Source: Stratiolaelaps scimitus
Taxonomy: Eukaryota > Arthropoda > Arachnida > Mesostigmata > Laelapidae
Assembly (NCBI GenBank): GCA_019614645.1
Contig: JABWDB010000007.1
Coordinates: 10,739,501-10,803,500, forward strand
Length of the DNA: 64,000 nucleotides
Direction of reading: 5' to 3'
The translations under genes were made by a program, and so were the position numbers. This document shows positions 45,880 to 60,600 of the stretch, piece by piece (position 1 is the stretch's first letter; each line of letters begins with the position of its first letter). The notes under the pieces were generated by a model, which worked only from the letters and a program-made list of their open reading frames with translations, made no database searches and had not been told where the DNA came from.

Positions 45880-48800
45880 GATAACTTCGATAGGTTGTCC
45901 CCTACGCCTAGGCGTAGCGGGCGGGAGATGTTTGACCTATGAACTTGAAGCTTAACTTTAAAAGCAGCTCATGTTGATTTCATATAGCGAGGTGGCTCGT
46001 CTGTCGTTTGGCAGAGAATTCGACTTTTTTGGAACGATCAGATCTATGAACGGGGTGAAATTCCTATGGAATTCAATTTCAGCTTATATGAGGCTTTCTC
46101 TTCAAATCTACAATGACGCACCATTGAAATAACTACACTAACTGATTCCAGTCTAATTTCTAAGCAATTATGGCTCCACATTCATTTGGAAGCGTATCTG
46201 AGTGTAGTTGAACATCGCTACACAAAATACGATGGCACGATAATGCTATAGATTCACCCTTACACGACAAACGCGGAGCATACAGTCCTGTATGGCATTT
46301 AGGTCAAGCTCTGCATAGAGACTGAGCGCGGCGAGACAGAGATATGATGGACGAAGGTGAGGATAACTAACTTCATTACTATACGATAATAACTCCACAA
46401 TCAAGTGCTACAACAGCATTGGTTCATGTGTGTCCTTCACGATGATTTGAGAGATAGCGGACCTTCGGCTCGATGTACAAGTTACTACCGTGCGCCATCA
46501 GTCATCGATATCATTAACGCGGCATCGACGATTGCGCGTTGACGCTGTGGCCTCTCCTTCATATGGACGACATCATTTTCGATAAGCGATCGATGAGTTA
46601 CTCCACACACATATATATATATATATATATAGCGTCCCGGCGTCGGTTACGTTAGCGCATGCAGACGTCGGGGTATGTGTTGTAGGTAGGATAGTATTCA
46701 TTGGCATCTGAAAAACTGGCGGACACTTTTTATGTCTGTCAGATGCTGTGTGGAATTTCGGTTTCTTCGATGGCGGTCTACCTCTAATGGGATGTTTCAA
46801 CCACATCGCCACCGCGTGACCAACACCGCTCATCCATAGCCCACGGGGAAGACACCCTGGGGAGTCGCTGGTCATGTATATATATATGTATTTGGGAAGA
46901 GCTGGAGAGAGCGATCAGCCTGTTTAGATAAGTATCACTCTCGGGTACTTTATCCGCATAGCAGATCAAACGGCGTTATCTCGCTACTGCAACGTTATCA
47001 TAGACGAGACTGTGCTACTTCACATTGAAACACCTACATACACACACACGTTCAGAGATGAGTCGAAATCCCATAGATCAGGCAGTGGATCAGACGGAAC
47101 CGACTCTGCTGCTACTGCTGCGTAAGTCTATCATTCCCCAGAGTGAAACGACGTAGCCGGCTGATCTCAGACGATAGCGATGATATCGGATCAAATGGCC
47201 ACTTAAGACTCAATCGATTCAGCAAGGCAGCATGTGGGAGGGCGTCCTGGACTGTAACTTCTCTAGATATGATGTAATTGATAGATTACTCATTGCATTG
47301 AACTTGTTTGTTTCTTTGAGAGAAGTCAATTCGAGTGTTCATCGAATATTGGGATAAATATAATCAAGATATTGGGACGCTGGCATGAGTGTTTTTTTTT
47401 ATCGTTTGGATATTTGTAGTCCAATTCGTTGTCGAGACCTGTAGCGCGAGTGCAAAATATGTATATGATATGTAATTACTTGTAGGTAATAACGTCTTGG
47501 GCAAATGTAACCAATGTTGGCTCATAATGCAATATCTAAAAAGAAATGTCGATATAAAGCTTTATAATCAGTAATGTCGATCCCCGTCGCTGACCTCTTG
47601 CCTAACTGTAAGCAGAATGTTTATATCGAGTAGGTAATTAACTCGGAAGAGACAAACCTAAATAGCATGTGGCTTTGTGAAAATATTTCCATAAAAAAAC
47701 GCAATAACCAGCCTCTTCCCTCTACTCCTGCAGCATAATAATTTTTTCAGATTAATTGTCGTCCCTGCATCATCGAGTTACTATAGGCTTTGATTAGAAC
47801 TATACCTTGGAGTTACGCCTACAGACGCTCACTTAGAAACAGCAGTCATCGACTGACACTCGCATACAAATGTGTATACACATATACGAGCCGTCGTCTA
47901 CCTTCGCATATCGTGGCCAGAATTCGACTTTACGCTGATATTACCTCCAACTGCATTTATTTAGTATATACAGCTTCAAATATCGAATAATTAGAGAATT
48001 AGTTGAGGACAATTGGGTGTCAGGCCGAGGCCGTAATGGTCCCGAGGGAGGCGGTGGCATTGACTCCTCTGCCTCATGGCGAGGAAGAGGCGCTGCAGAA
48101 GGAAAGATCCTGCGCCCTTGTCCCCGCTGGCGCAGATCAGCCTGTGGTAGACTCCTTCAAGAAAGTTTGCAGTGAGGGGTCTATGTCCGCCTAAGGTTTC
48201 AAAGGCAAGGGGGAAAGAGGTGAGTTGCCTGGTAGTGCGGCTTACCTCCGTAGCTTGGCCCGTTCTGCACGGGCTACCGCGCAACCGGGGGTGGTTGCAC
48301 AGTGGTTCCTTCCAACTGTTACACATCTAATACAATATGTTCCCTATCCACGCATTCATCGTTGACATGCGTGAGTGTTCCCTCAGCATGGACTGCTATT
48401 ACGTAACTCGCTGTTGTACCTCTTCAAGGATTTAGCACCCATTCCCCTTAAGGGGGTTAATTTTACAGCTGCTCCTCGTCATAGTTGCCTTCACTGTTCA
48501 CGGCGCGAAAACGCCCTCAGATAATCATGCGGCGGTTAACTAACCCGCCAACGCACGTATCTATGCACGTATCTTGCTATCACAATATATGAAGCGCTTC
48601 GCACAAAAACGCAGTCGCTGCTGCTACCACCGCAACGAGCTAACCTGACCGTGACGAATTTACCGGTGGACATGAACCTTTCCCCTGCTATGGTCTATGG
48701 TAAATTCGCCCCATTGCTGATTCGCGTGCGGGCCAGCTCGCGCGAGCGAGCGGAGCAACCAATCGTCGTATATCTATTGGTCCACCGTGTTCACTGGGCA

Positions 48801-51800
48801 TGCATACGTGGCTAGATAGAAGGACGGTGCAAAGACTCTTCGCGGCTAGCTAGCTGCCTGCGGTGAGCACGTCATCACCATTGCCGCGCCAAGCAGAACG
48901 TAACCGTGACGGATCCTGAAGAAGACGAGACAGAAGGAGTAGCTCCGAAGAAGTGATAATCCGCCGCGGTGGCCGTCGTCGTGCCTGCCCACGCAGGCTG
49001 AGTCACGCCTAGAAAAAATCCCACTGTTCTCGCGCTCGCGAGCGCACGCCAATGGATAGCGACAAGATGGCCATCAATGTCTTTGCCTGGCGAGTCAACT
49101 GATTGGTCTCTTCTGTCAGCCAAGCTTTGTCTCTGCCCTTCTAGTGGGGGGTTCGCGTCATTGCCGACGAACCGAACGACGAGGGAGGGGCCAGAATAGG
49201 AAGGGAAAAAGCGGATAAAGACGAAGAAAAACAAGAAGACGCCTTTTGATCCTGAAGGCTGTTCAGAGATACCCGCCTTTGCCTCTGCCGCCATCGACCC
49301 CGCAACAGACGATGTCGTCAGCACGGTAGCCAGCTCGGGTAATCGCTGTGGGAAGTGAAGAAAGCTCGCAGAAAAGATGAGCGCCATCGAAGAAGAAATA
49401 ATGAAGTAAAGTGAAGTGAAATAATGAAGTCCATAAGAGTCGATAGTGAATCTAGTGTGATACAGATTTGATTGACATGATGACGAGGAATCTCGGGGCT
49501 ACAACGAAGTAATGCTACTCGCGATGAGAAGGCAGGAGGGGAACAAAGTGAATAGGTTTTGTTTTGGGGAGGTGGTAATACCGCTGTTGACCGTTGTATG
49601 TGCAAATCCCGCGTAAATAGTTAACTCATGCACTTATTAAAGACAAAGTATCTTGTATACAATGTTAAACAAGCGGTGCAACATGTTTCTTATATCATAC
49701 AATAGTGTACCATTGGCATTGATGTGAACTAGAAACTGTTCTCAGTATTTCGGCATACTGACTCACGTATGACGTCGGCGCTATGCTTACGGTTGATTCC
49801 CACTATCAGATGTGTGTAATTAACAGCAAACGGATACATTAGCAAAACAGAGGAGCCTCATAGAATATGAATGATTTGCTCAGTACATGAGGCATCGAGT
49901 TTCCCAGGATCGCTTCTGACAGATATGTCCATATGCTTCCGCAAACTTGTTCGTGTTCTCATCATCCCGAGATATTTCATGCTCTTCTAGGTACATATAT
50001 TCACACACACAAGCACACACACCCACGTGCGTGCATACTGGAATATGCGTTTCAGCGGGAAGTTCTCAATTAGATCTCCAGCTGATTCAAAAGAGCCTTA
50101 AGACAAATGGCAGCCTCCAGCTAGTCATTTGGCTTTGTGCTTACTGTCGCTCGAAGGATCAGCGAGACATTAGCGGGAGCCATTTGAAAGGACAGAGCTC
50201 CCCTCCCACCTACAGACGCCATTCCACATCGAGGGGGCGGGCATGTTCTGATCCGTGGCAGCACACCCAGCAGACCCAGACGCAAACACCTCTAGAGAAC
50301 GCAGGAGTCCGCTTGAAGACAGGCCTGAACGCAGCCGGCCGGAACCGCGCAGGCCACAGGTCCATTGTGTTCCCCTTTAGATGTTCATTCCACACTCACA
50401 GCTAATGTGAGAAGGTGATTTAGACGAATTAGCCGAAAGTAACCTTACACCGCAGCGGCGGTGGCATCACTCGGGGAAGTCGTGGTACAATAGTTACAGC
50501 AATAGTAGTAGTAGTACTAGTAGTAATTGCCATACGAAGGCGGTAGTGGCGGTGGTGGCAGACGCAGAGAGCGAAGAAATCAAGAAAAATCACGGCCTCC
50601 CACCAAGTGTCAGTTACATAGATTTTACGAACTGCTCTCAGCTAGCATGGCCACCCAACAGATGGCCCGCGATCACTAGCGAATACTGTACGGCAAGTAG
50701 GTACATGTGCTGCTGTTGATATTGTTGCTGTTGTTACGCGCGATGCTGTTCTCTAGCGAGAAATGCCCGCCGCCTTTACGACGTCTGCGGCTGTCAGCGG
50801 GAAAACTGCTGCGGAGCGGTCGGTGAGTCGTTTGCTCGAGTCGAGACTGTGGCCGTCTGTCGGCAGGAAGAACAACTGGAAGATGTAGTCATTCCCGGTG
50901 GTGCTTTCGGATGATGAAAGCAGATCGCGTGTCTGGAAAATGAAACAAAAGACAGAGAATGCTACGTCAGATTGGATGTGGGGTTTTGTACGATGTCCTT
51001 TGAGAAGAGATGCAAGGACGCGCATCTGTCGCACAACAGTTATTAAGACTAACGTATTTGAGTATATCCACGAATATAAATGTTGTAGCGTGGAACGAGC
51101 CTGGTGGGGTGTGCTGAACAGAGAGAGAGAGAGAGAACAATACGATTATGTTAGGGTAACCGCTAGTTGAGTGCGGATCACTATTCGAGTTGCGCATATG
51201 GGACTCAATTTCATGTCTATTTGACGAGATTCGATTCGATCATGTGAGATTGATTTGGCTGTGCACAATGTGGCCTTGTGTATCGGCTATGCTTGCTACA
51301 CCACAAAGGGTGAAACTAGTATAATGTGCTAATGAAAGAAACAATCTGGGATAGCTTAATACCACTGTGACGGATTGCAACTCAAACAAACGAGTTGCTC
51401 GTTTTCGGACAGAGAAGCCAAATGAAGTGAGGTTAAAGGGTCAAACGGATGTACCGTAGTCAAATATAGTTAATTAAATATCTACGTTCGCTCTTTTACG
51501 AGCCTGACAAGAAATTTGCGACGTTTTAGTGATGACCGAAGCGGCCGGTGTGGCAGTATATGGCAGGCAATAATATAGAACACGTCCATCTTGAAAGCCC
51601 GCAGAAGATGAATGAAAACGCAAGATGTAAGTAAGTATTATAGTTCCTCTCAGCAGCATCAATCGAGGGTTGGCTTAACTTCGTCAATAAAGTCATAGGG
51701 GGCCGGCTGATGCAGCTGACTAAAATTTTTCAATATCGATTAGCTGAACATGAACAGTAGGCAGGCTGCTCGCTCAATGCTGAAAAGCCCAGTCAAAGAA

Positions 51801-52240
51801 AAGTTGCACTCAGCGTGCCTACGCAAAGGCATAGGCACAGCATAGAAATGTAACAGCGAAAGAAAATACAGAGAAATATAATATATCCAATGCATATATT
51901 CGTTCACAGTCTAAAACGTTCATTGTATAAATAGTTCGCCGTTATTATATAATCACACAATGCTTTGTTTTAATATGAAGAATTTCGCAGTCAAGCATCC
52001 GCACGGTTACCCGTCGCATGTGAACTCCTCTAGCACTCACCGTATTTACAGGGGTTCAGGGACTTCGGCATATTGTTATAGCCGGTAGTCGCCTAGATGT
52101 GACAGAACCTTGATTCGTCGGAGCAGGCGAATAGAGATTATATTTAGCTATCATGCAGGTCCATCGTAGCTGGTTGCACCACCTCGATCGGGCGATGCTG
52201 CATCTGGATACAGTCCCACCTGGGACAACCTCTCACTATT
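45880..52240. other. Intergenic, two GC-rich patches
   Basis: Holds an AT tract near 46611, a 10-bp inverted repeat CGAATTTACC (about 48655 with about 48710), and GC-rich patches at 48.6-49.4 and 50.4-51.1 kb with overlapping frames on both strands. A 170-codon minus frame (49387-48875) begins with a non-ATG codon or weak context and has no family features. No supported gene. Confidence 0.5.
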
Positions 52241-52274
52241 TATATTTAATCTCTCTCACTCCCCTAAGAACAGT

Positions 52275-52463
52275 ATGCCAGGCAATGAACAATTACGACC
52301 GACGGCGCTCGATCACTCCGATCGACCACCGCGGGGTTACGACCGCTTTAGGGCCGAGCTTTATGGTGGTGTCCTCGCAAGATCGAATGGTGGCCTCAGC
52401 TCAGTAGCTCCGAATCGGATCGTGACACAGCTGACCATAGCGTCTCGTAGTAATCCAACTTGA
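52275..52463 (+). CDS. Candidate exon with ATG just after a good acceptor
   Basis: A pyrimidine-rich tract (CTCTCTCACTCCCCTAAG) leads to AACAG, then T and an ATG starting MPGNEQLRPTALDHSDRPPR. The frame closes after 62 residues with a basic, Gly/Ser-rich end. GC content is higher than in the flanks. It may be the last exon of a small gene or a chance ORF; no polyA signal or upstream exon was found. Confidence 0.2.
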   Translation: MPGNEQLRPTALDHSDRPPRGYDRFRAELYGGVLARSNGGLSSVAPNRIVTQLTIASRSNPT

Positions 52464-52479
52464 AGAGAGTGACACCTTT

Positions 52480-55400
52480 CGCCTCTCTCTGTTGGCTACG
52501 AAACTGCTCGTACGCAGTTAGAGATGGCTATCAAAATAGGCTAGAGATCACGCGGAGAGGTATCAACAGAGAGAGCGGAGCGGAGAGATATACATCGAAA
52601 GATAGATTGACACTGACTACACAGGGAAACTGAAGTCGAACTTATCCGTACAGTTGATATATCAGCAGCGTAGTGATTCTCTGAGTAGCCAGGCTAGAAG
52701 GTTAGGTCCCGGAGGAATCCAGCGAAGGCGAGTCGCATCGCCTATCTAACAATGGGCGGAGAACCCGCCAACCGAGCTGTGCAGTAAACGTTCACCTAAT
52801 AGCTCGTAGATGAACGCCAGGGAAAATGATAAATGCAAGGAGCATGTTCTAAAACATTCATTCCGTGATAATTACTCTCGCGATAATTAGTACAAGGTAT
52901 GACAATAACATCTGGTATAAATAGCATCTCAATATTCTCAACACTCAACTCAGTATTGTTTTCTATGCTCGATCTGGTAGAGGGTTATTTTGTCCACACT
53001 AGTACCAGGTCACTCAGACTTTGCACATGCTGACAGACCCTGACCATAAGATAAGGTGAGCAAATGTTTCGGCACGCTTCTCACTATGTAAATGTCTATG
53101 TCATCCGATCGGAGCTGGAAACCGAGGTGTTGTCAGATCGGTCGAAATGTCTGATGTCAGGAGACGATCATCGGGCGACTACATTCAACTGAGCTGCTCC
53201 TGAAAATCGGACCGCCCTGAATAGTTCTCCTTACACCTTCCAGAATGAGCATGATTATCGAGTCACTATTACGGCCAGCATGGTGTCACTACGTGCTCAA
53301 CATGTTGTGTCTGTGCCGGACGTTCGAACATATCTATTATATACAGTTGTTAGGACGTACATATATATATATATATATATATATCTATATAACAACATTA
53401 CTATAACAGAGAACACCGTACCGTTGTTGGAACCACAGCATTCAGCCAATTGAGTGAAATATTCGCGAAACCATTGTGAGCAAGCGCGAGTGGCAGATCA
53501 AGCACTTGACCGATCAATAGTCTGCCAACGGCCGAATTGGCATTATTTATCATTTATTCTGTCGGCCGAGATGTTCGCGAGTCGGAGATTCAACACCAAC
53601 AACTGCAGTTCAATTGTGCGTCAGGGTTGATGTAAGCAAGAATCATGATGGTGTTCGTGTGCGCGTCTGCGTAAAAAATGCGGATCACAATTAGAATGAA
53701 GATAACAACTGCGGCATCGTCCAGGACCAGCGGCGGCGGCGGCGGCGGCCGATATATGAGAGGGGCGTTCAAGAACCTAGCCCTGCATGACTGTGCGTAT
53801 AGCTTGCCTTATGCTCGCTCTTCTCGCTAGAATCAACTCAATGGTCATTTCGTGTCGCCTGTCTGGCTGACTGCCGCCGTTGCCATCGTAAGGATGCCAT
53901 GGCAAGTTGGTAGGTAATTGTTGCGTAAGGTGCACCCTGAGGTGTGCACTATTCCGATCCGAGATGCCTGCTGACGCGGCGACGTCAGCGTTGCTCAGCG
54001 TCAGCATTGCTCCGATGAAATCTGCCTGTGCGCCTTACCCGTTGGCGTTCCTGTACCGCTCGCGTTGGTAATCTTCACTTTTCATCCGGCAGCAGCAGCA
54101 ACAGCAGTATGCCCAATGTACGTGTTACAACATATGAAGTAGGGGCGCACCCCTGTGATTAATCGAAGGTTGTGCAGATTTTTTTCAATACGGTATACGA
54201 ACGTACGTATGTTCTTGTGTAATTAAATGGATGACACCACTGACTACAACGATTCACAAAGTGTCTAAGTGTCCACGGAGATATTATTCGTTGATGTCAG
54301 TAGAGCAGCGTTGGAGCAACTACGAGCGAGCGAGCCAGCCAGCCAGCCAGCTGCTTCATGGCGGTAGCGGCAATAGCCAGTTGAGCGCGGATTTTTTTAT
54401 GACACCTCGTTAATTCTCAGCAGCTTCAATGACAGCTTCAGTGAGGCAGAATGTGGCCTCACGTGTCGGCGAGGTGCGCGCATACCAACACAACATCGGT
54501 GCATCATCTACAATCCATAGAGACATCGGAAGAAGCGACCAGCAGAAGCAGCGCACGAGATACTGAGCAGCAAACGTGGCAAACGCGATCACAGAGGCAT
54601 CAACGAGGCCACGACCGTTCAGCTATTGCCTTGACTCCTTGATACGCTGCTTCGCCCCTCCTTGCCCACCCCGGTCCGCCCGGATCCCTTCATGTTCTTC
54701 AGCTGTCGCTTCGGTATTGTCTCCGCTAACGATATTGTAGTCTTTCGCTCTTTACCACCCGTGATGGTATCTCGCTCGAGTTGCTAATTCACATTGGCTG
54801 TGAACAACCTCTCGCGGACGGTCCCCACGGCCGCGCACAAGAGGTACGCGAGCGTCACGGGCGACTATCGTGGCAAGCATTAATTCGATAGAGAAAATGA
54901 TTTCCCTTCGAAGTCTTGACACCCCATCGAAGTACGAGCTCGTTACTCCTGTCGTGTACACAACCACATCGACCGACTCACTTAATTGGTTCCGATTTTA
55001 GCAGCGATGATCCTCGGTGTCATTACGCCTGTCTAACTTCTACTATTAGCGATTGTACTTCTTTAGCCAACGGGATTTGGGTATCACACACGGAACTCAC
55101 GGCGTATTACATCGTAGCAGAATGCAGAGAGAGAGAGAGAGAGAGATGCGCAACAAAATGGAAATAATTGCTGACGGCCTCATTGTGATCCCTCTGATCT
55201 CGGAGTTGCCACCCACATCATTGTTGTTATCACACCTTCATAAATAAATATCACCTATAGTACCGCGTTCGATTTTGACGACACGTGAAGCCAGAAAGGC
55301 GGTCGGTCAATGGCTGCTTCTTGGTGCGGCTTACCAGTGCGCTAGCCAACGTCTAATAGCAGCTGACTCCTCTTAGGTAAGTTCAGTGCATATACGGAGT

Positions 55401-56640
55401 TTAGCACTCCTCACACATGATAGGTTGCCAGCAGCGGCGGCAGCAGCAGCAGCAGCAATAACTGAGGATGAGGCTGAGGATGATTTAGTGAAGGCAAAGT
55501 CAAGGTATGAAATTGCGGACTCATCGGGTAAAATCTGCTCATCGCGCAGAGAGACACGAGGTGTTCTTGCCCAACACATATGTCAATTTTCAGCCGGAAA
55601 AGTACAATAACATGGAGGGTGTGTACAAATAGGTAGAAATTGTTCAGTTGACCATCGCGTACAACGGAACCAGCCGTATTAAACGACGATCTAGAGTGCG
55701 GCAAGCCTGTATAGCAGGGTAGCATTTTTAGTTGTGCAAATGCACCAATAGTGAGAGATCCCACAGTTTGTTGAGTTAACGAGAACCAGCACGATTTCTT
55801 CTCTTGCCCACTAATCGTGGCTCGATATGTGTTTTTGAACCGAGACGACGAACGTGGAACGGTTTTGCGTTCACCGCAGACTTGATTTCCCGAGCAGGAG
55901 GCACGTCGGTAGAAGCGCATAGCTCGCTTCTATTAGACATATGTATAATAAGCGCCACGCTCGTACGATGAGATCTTGCAAGCTGTCGAAATAATTGTGA
56001 TCTCCGCGGTTGGCGTCCGCTTAAATTTATCAGCAGCAATAAAACAACAAGACGAAAGATCATATACATACACATGTGTCTACCCGATACAGATGTGACT
56101 GATGTTATTCGGTTTTAACAATAAATCTCGGTTGAAATAAATCACACTGATCTCTGTCATGTCAACTGATTACGAACACGTCGCCCCACATGGAAATACG
56201 CATTCTATACGAGTTTAACTAGGGATATTCTCATCATGAATCGTCCGAAATACGGATGTACAGATATATATATATATATACGTTCGGCTATTCATTGCTT
56301 GAAGAGGTCATAGGGATCTCAATCAACCTGTAATATAATAATCGTGGATTTCCATCTATTCTGTCAGGTATTCCAGTGCATTATTCCTCGATTCAATTCC
56401 ATTCTAGTACCCTGTGTATCGCAGCTACGTTGTTGAGCACAAGCACAACTGAGGCAGTACATATTAAATATTATATCACTACATCGTTCGGAAGCTCAAA
56501 TATGCTATTTTTTCGACAGATAGGCAGAGACATTGGGTAAGGGGACGAAGTATGCAGGGAGAGGCGAGCTTCACGTCGTTGCTGTGAAAATGAAGATCTT
56601 CAGTCTTCATTCTCGGGCAAACTACCACTCATCCACATCG
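52480..56640. other. Intergenic, microsatellite-rich
   Basis: Holds AT tracts (about 53361 and 56264), a GGC run (53733-53749), an AGCC run near 54333-54350, GA repeats near 55127-55145, and CAG/GCA triplets near 55443-55458 that create poly-Ala/poly-Leu frames on both strands. No supported gene. Confidence 0.5.
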
Positions 56641-57008
56641 TCCCCTACTCTCTCTCTCTCTCTCTTTCGTCGCTGACTCGATCTTTTTGTCTTTTGTGTA
56701 ATTGGTTGTCTCACAGCGATTCGTCAACCATCTCGTTGGCGTTCTCGGCGTCTCTCAAGTTGGCTGTATTCGTCGACAAGATCGTTTTGTCTCTGAGTCT
56801 TGTGTGTATCTCCATTCACAGTTTTACTGGCGGACGTATTCTGTTCCAGTATCATCATCGTTCGTGCAATCCCGCGAAGTCCAGTCCCCCCGAACCAACT
56901 CCGTGGCTGGTCGTTCGATTCACTCTCTTCGTCTTTCATCCTGTTTCAGTGTGTGTACTCCGCCGTTTCAGCGAGGTGTCAGATTTGCTGCTGATATTAT
57001 ACAACTAT

Positions 57009-57389
57009 ATGTATGCGCGTCTACACGTAATCGTGCGCTTCTCTGTTTCGTCCGGCATCATCCTCTCGATCGTCGTCAATAACAACACAACAACAACAAC
57101 ACCGAACCACTCAACGAATGTAGCCGTCAAAGTGCAATCCCGAGCGCAGAGCGCGCTCGGGAGCCCCGAGTGTCAATTCAAGCCTGTGCTGTGGGCTTCG
57201 TCGACAGCGTCGGCGGTCGCGTCCGTAGACTCTCTCTCTGTTCACCGCGTTGCCACTGCTTCGACGGCGGCAAATCATCTATTAGCCTCTTCGCGGCGCA
57301 CACTGAATCGTCTGTCCCTCGGCAAAAGTCGGCGTCGCGAGCAGCAGCAGCAGCCGCAGCAGAAGTGGAATAAAACAGAGATGAAGTAG
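57009..57389 (+). other. CpG-rich island with a 231-codon open frame, possible promoter/5'UTR
   Basis: The plus-strand frame from 56694 to 57389 is open for 231 codons, the longest after Toll. Its first ATG is only at 57009, leaving 126 residues rich in Ser, Thr, Ala, Arg and Gln. The DNA is CpG-rich, starts after a CT repeat (56648-56666), contains CAA and CAG runs and the initiator-like TTCAGTG (about 56946), and has overlapping open frames on both strands. This resembles a GC-rich arthropod 5'UTR/promoter more than a protein gene. No downstream coding exon is evident. Confidence 0.3.
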
Positions 57390-57699
57390 CTGTGCTGCTG
57401 ATCTGAAGCCGCAGCAACGAGACATCGGCGAAGACAGGTGACGAATTCGATCATTTCCAACGTGACGCCACCTCCCTGCTCGGTCACTGTCAGATTTCCA
57501 TCGGCTTCTGCCTTCTGCCGGCGGCCGGCAGAGCAGCGGCAACGCGAAGCGATCGATGATGCTGAAATTAGAAGTGCTCGCGCATAGACGAAAGGCTGAG
57601 AGACGCCAGCTTGCCCTGGTCGCCAGCTCTGCTAAACGACAGAGGCAGAGAATGCAGGCGTTGACCGAGCCGAAACTACCGGTTTAGCGAGCGAAGCTG

Positions 57700-60600
57700 C
57701 CGACTCACATCTGCTTTGGGAATGATGAATGAACAGGCGATGAGCGTCAGATAACCAGAGAGATACATACATACGTGCAGAGAGACAGAGAGAGCTAGAG
57801 AGAGATATGCTTGAGTGAGCGTCGAAAAGTCTGCCCAAGGGGGATGACTTGGCCAGGCATTTTTAAGGCAATAAATAAAAAAAATGTACGCTTAATAGCT
57901 ACCTTAAGGATGACCACACCTTAGCAAGGATTAGCAGTAGGAGAAATGTGCTAAAAAGTTCTTCCAATGAACGTCGCTGGCAAAAGCGAATAAAGGTAGC
58001 AAATACTCGCTGAAGACTCCGATTTTTCTTAGCGGTAAAACGGTCTGCTTGGCGTGTAATGAGCTGGGGATTTACATCGAGGAAGGGATAGGATAAAGGT
58101 AGCAATTCAGATGCATCGATCACAGTCGATTCCTGCACCAGCGCCTTCGTCTCGGCCTTAACATTAACTAACCGCACATAGATGAAGCTATGATGAAGGA
58201 TTACCTATTACTTCACTATGGAGCCTTGTCCTCGCCTGGTACTCCTTGCTGTAGACTCTGCTTGCAACGCAAGGGGTAGTTAGATATAATCACGATGATA
58301 GAGGTGTGATGATATCCACTTTAGTATAGCGTTATGCGATTAATTGATGTGATTACATCGCTCACCGATCACCCGAATTTTATGCGCCAGTAATGGTCAC
58401 TCTGTGTGACAGTCAGCTCAGCGGGGACCGTCTCGTAAAAGTATAGAGAATTAATTGCACAACAGTATCATGTTACATGTTTACATGTTTTTGACAATTT
58501 TATGCATAATAAATTGCGCATAAGCAAGCGCTTATGGCATCATGCTGGCGAAGGCGAGAGAGCGCCGTACGATATAAATACATAATTAGTGAGCGCTAAA
58601 TCAGCACTGCTGTGCTAGAATACAGTATAGCTGATGATGAATTTATCATTTCGTTTGCGGTTGGCACGGCGACTCTGCGTAAGACAAAACCTAACCCAAT
58701 AGGCTGGTATCTAATATTTAGATGTTAAATGTTAGGTAGCCTGTCAGTGATTACATTTGCATATCGTATATACATTTGCGTGATGTTGACGAATGTCCTA
58801 TAATTCCTGAGCAACAACAAGTTCACTCGATGATGGCGAATGACCAATCATCTTGGATTATTCTGTATTTCCTCTCTGCTTAGATGAACAGCGACAATCG
58901 AACGTGACAACGTAACACGGGAACAACCGTATACCTGCCCCTCATCATTGCAATCACAAGCGACGTTTCACTTCAGGACGACACATGCGAACAGATATAA
59001 TAGGTGATCGAAGCCAGTTGACCAGCTCCGTTAGTCTTCAAAAACATCAAACGCGTTCGACAACGATGATTTGTTCTCAGGCTTTTTTTTCTCTAATATT
59101 ATAGATCGTTTTGAATTCCCCCTCACTCTCGCTGTCGCTACGCAGATTGTCACACGAAAGCGTCACAGTTCCAAGTTTGCCTGAACCGGTCACTCTGACC
59201 GACGAGAAATCACCACACAGAGATATCACCAGATACCGCCACGGCGGAAGCGATCGAATGGAACTATCTATTTTGTGCAGCAGGTGGCCCAACAGAATAA
59301 TGCGCACACCTCTCATGATTGCGCACACCTCCCGCTAGATGCACAATTGGCTTGGCCACTTTAAGTTTGTATGTGGTGCGCATTTATTTTTGGTAGAATA
59401 TTTTCCGCAACATGATATCTTTTTTTTTTTTTGCTCGCGCGCGACATGACATCTGCCACGTATCTACCGTGATTATTATGGTCGATGCAGCAATACACTG
59501 TTAATTTCTTTCCTCTTGTACTTGGCTCATACCCTATGTAGCGTCGTATATATATATTTATATAAATATATATATATAGCCCGGCGAATTGACGAATCGA
59601 ACATCTTGGCGTTGAACGTGGCTGTCAAAAATGATCGGTGTCTGTTCTGAGTTTGAAGGGAGACCTCCTCCTCGATCTCCTGACAATGGTATCAGTGTCA
59701 CCGAATCGTACGAACATTATCTCTAATAAGTGCGATGACAGAGTAAAATTGGTTGTCGTCGCTTACATGGTTTTTTGATATGTCTGTTTTATAACAGAAC
59801 GCCAAGCCCACTCAGATAGTTGACAACGTGTTGATTATTCGTTGCCGCGGCGACCCTTGTCAACGAGTCGAACGAGGGTTGCGGATACGCGGCCGATCCG
59901 AATACGCCCTGAAGCAATGGTGAAATAAGTATGGGAATCCTGGGAGATCGGGGAGCGATCTCTCACTCGGATATAGCAAGTGCATCCCGGTAGGTGTTGC
60001 CGTATCCCTACATTGTTCAGACACTTACATAAAGGTATTGCGTTCATTAGTGCCGTCAGCGTTCACTGTTTGCATGTATGGTGTAAAGGAAAAAGGTGGT
60101 CCGTGACAAATCCTACGGCTGATTACAACTTTTTCATCTAAGCAATTGGTGATAGTAACAAGAATCGAGCCGAAGGTACTTCTCGGTAATTCGCTCAAGT
60201 CCAAACCGAGTCTACTAATTTCCTCCTATCTCGTCGGCTAAGGTTCCTCTTTAATTATAAAGTGGCAACTTAAAGTGAAGTTGTGCAAAGAAACGCATCC
60301 AAGTAAGGAGCCCTCCTCCTGAGGCGATTCAACCGACTAATTAATAAGAGATTAATTACTTCTGTATGCGTGGCTGCCTGTTCCATTTTCTCATCCGTTC
60401 GTGTGATATTGAACATCAGTGGCGATCACTCAGTGCCTCACAAATCGGATTTCATAACGGAGCGAGCGACGAAGCGAGCCGGCCCTAGACCTCACCATCG
60501 CGAGTGATTTCTACATCGAGTGAACAGAGATTTAACAGCTGTCCATTGGCGCGATATTTAATGGACTATTTTCTTCAAAGTCGAAGACTTGGTGAAACGA

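Noticed and set aside
48875..49387. 170-codon minus-strand ORF
   Set aside because: Composition follows local GC and low-complexity tracts; other frames are equally open; no motif or splice support.
55411..55920. 169-codon minus-strand ORF
   Set aside because: Its C-terminal part is a poly-Leu run created by a CAG/GCA microsatellite; the rest has no recognisable pattern.
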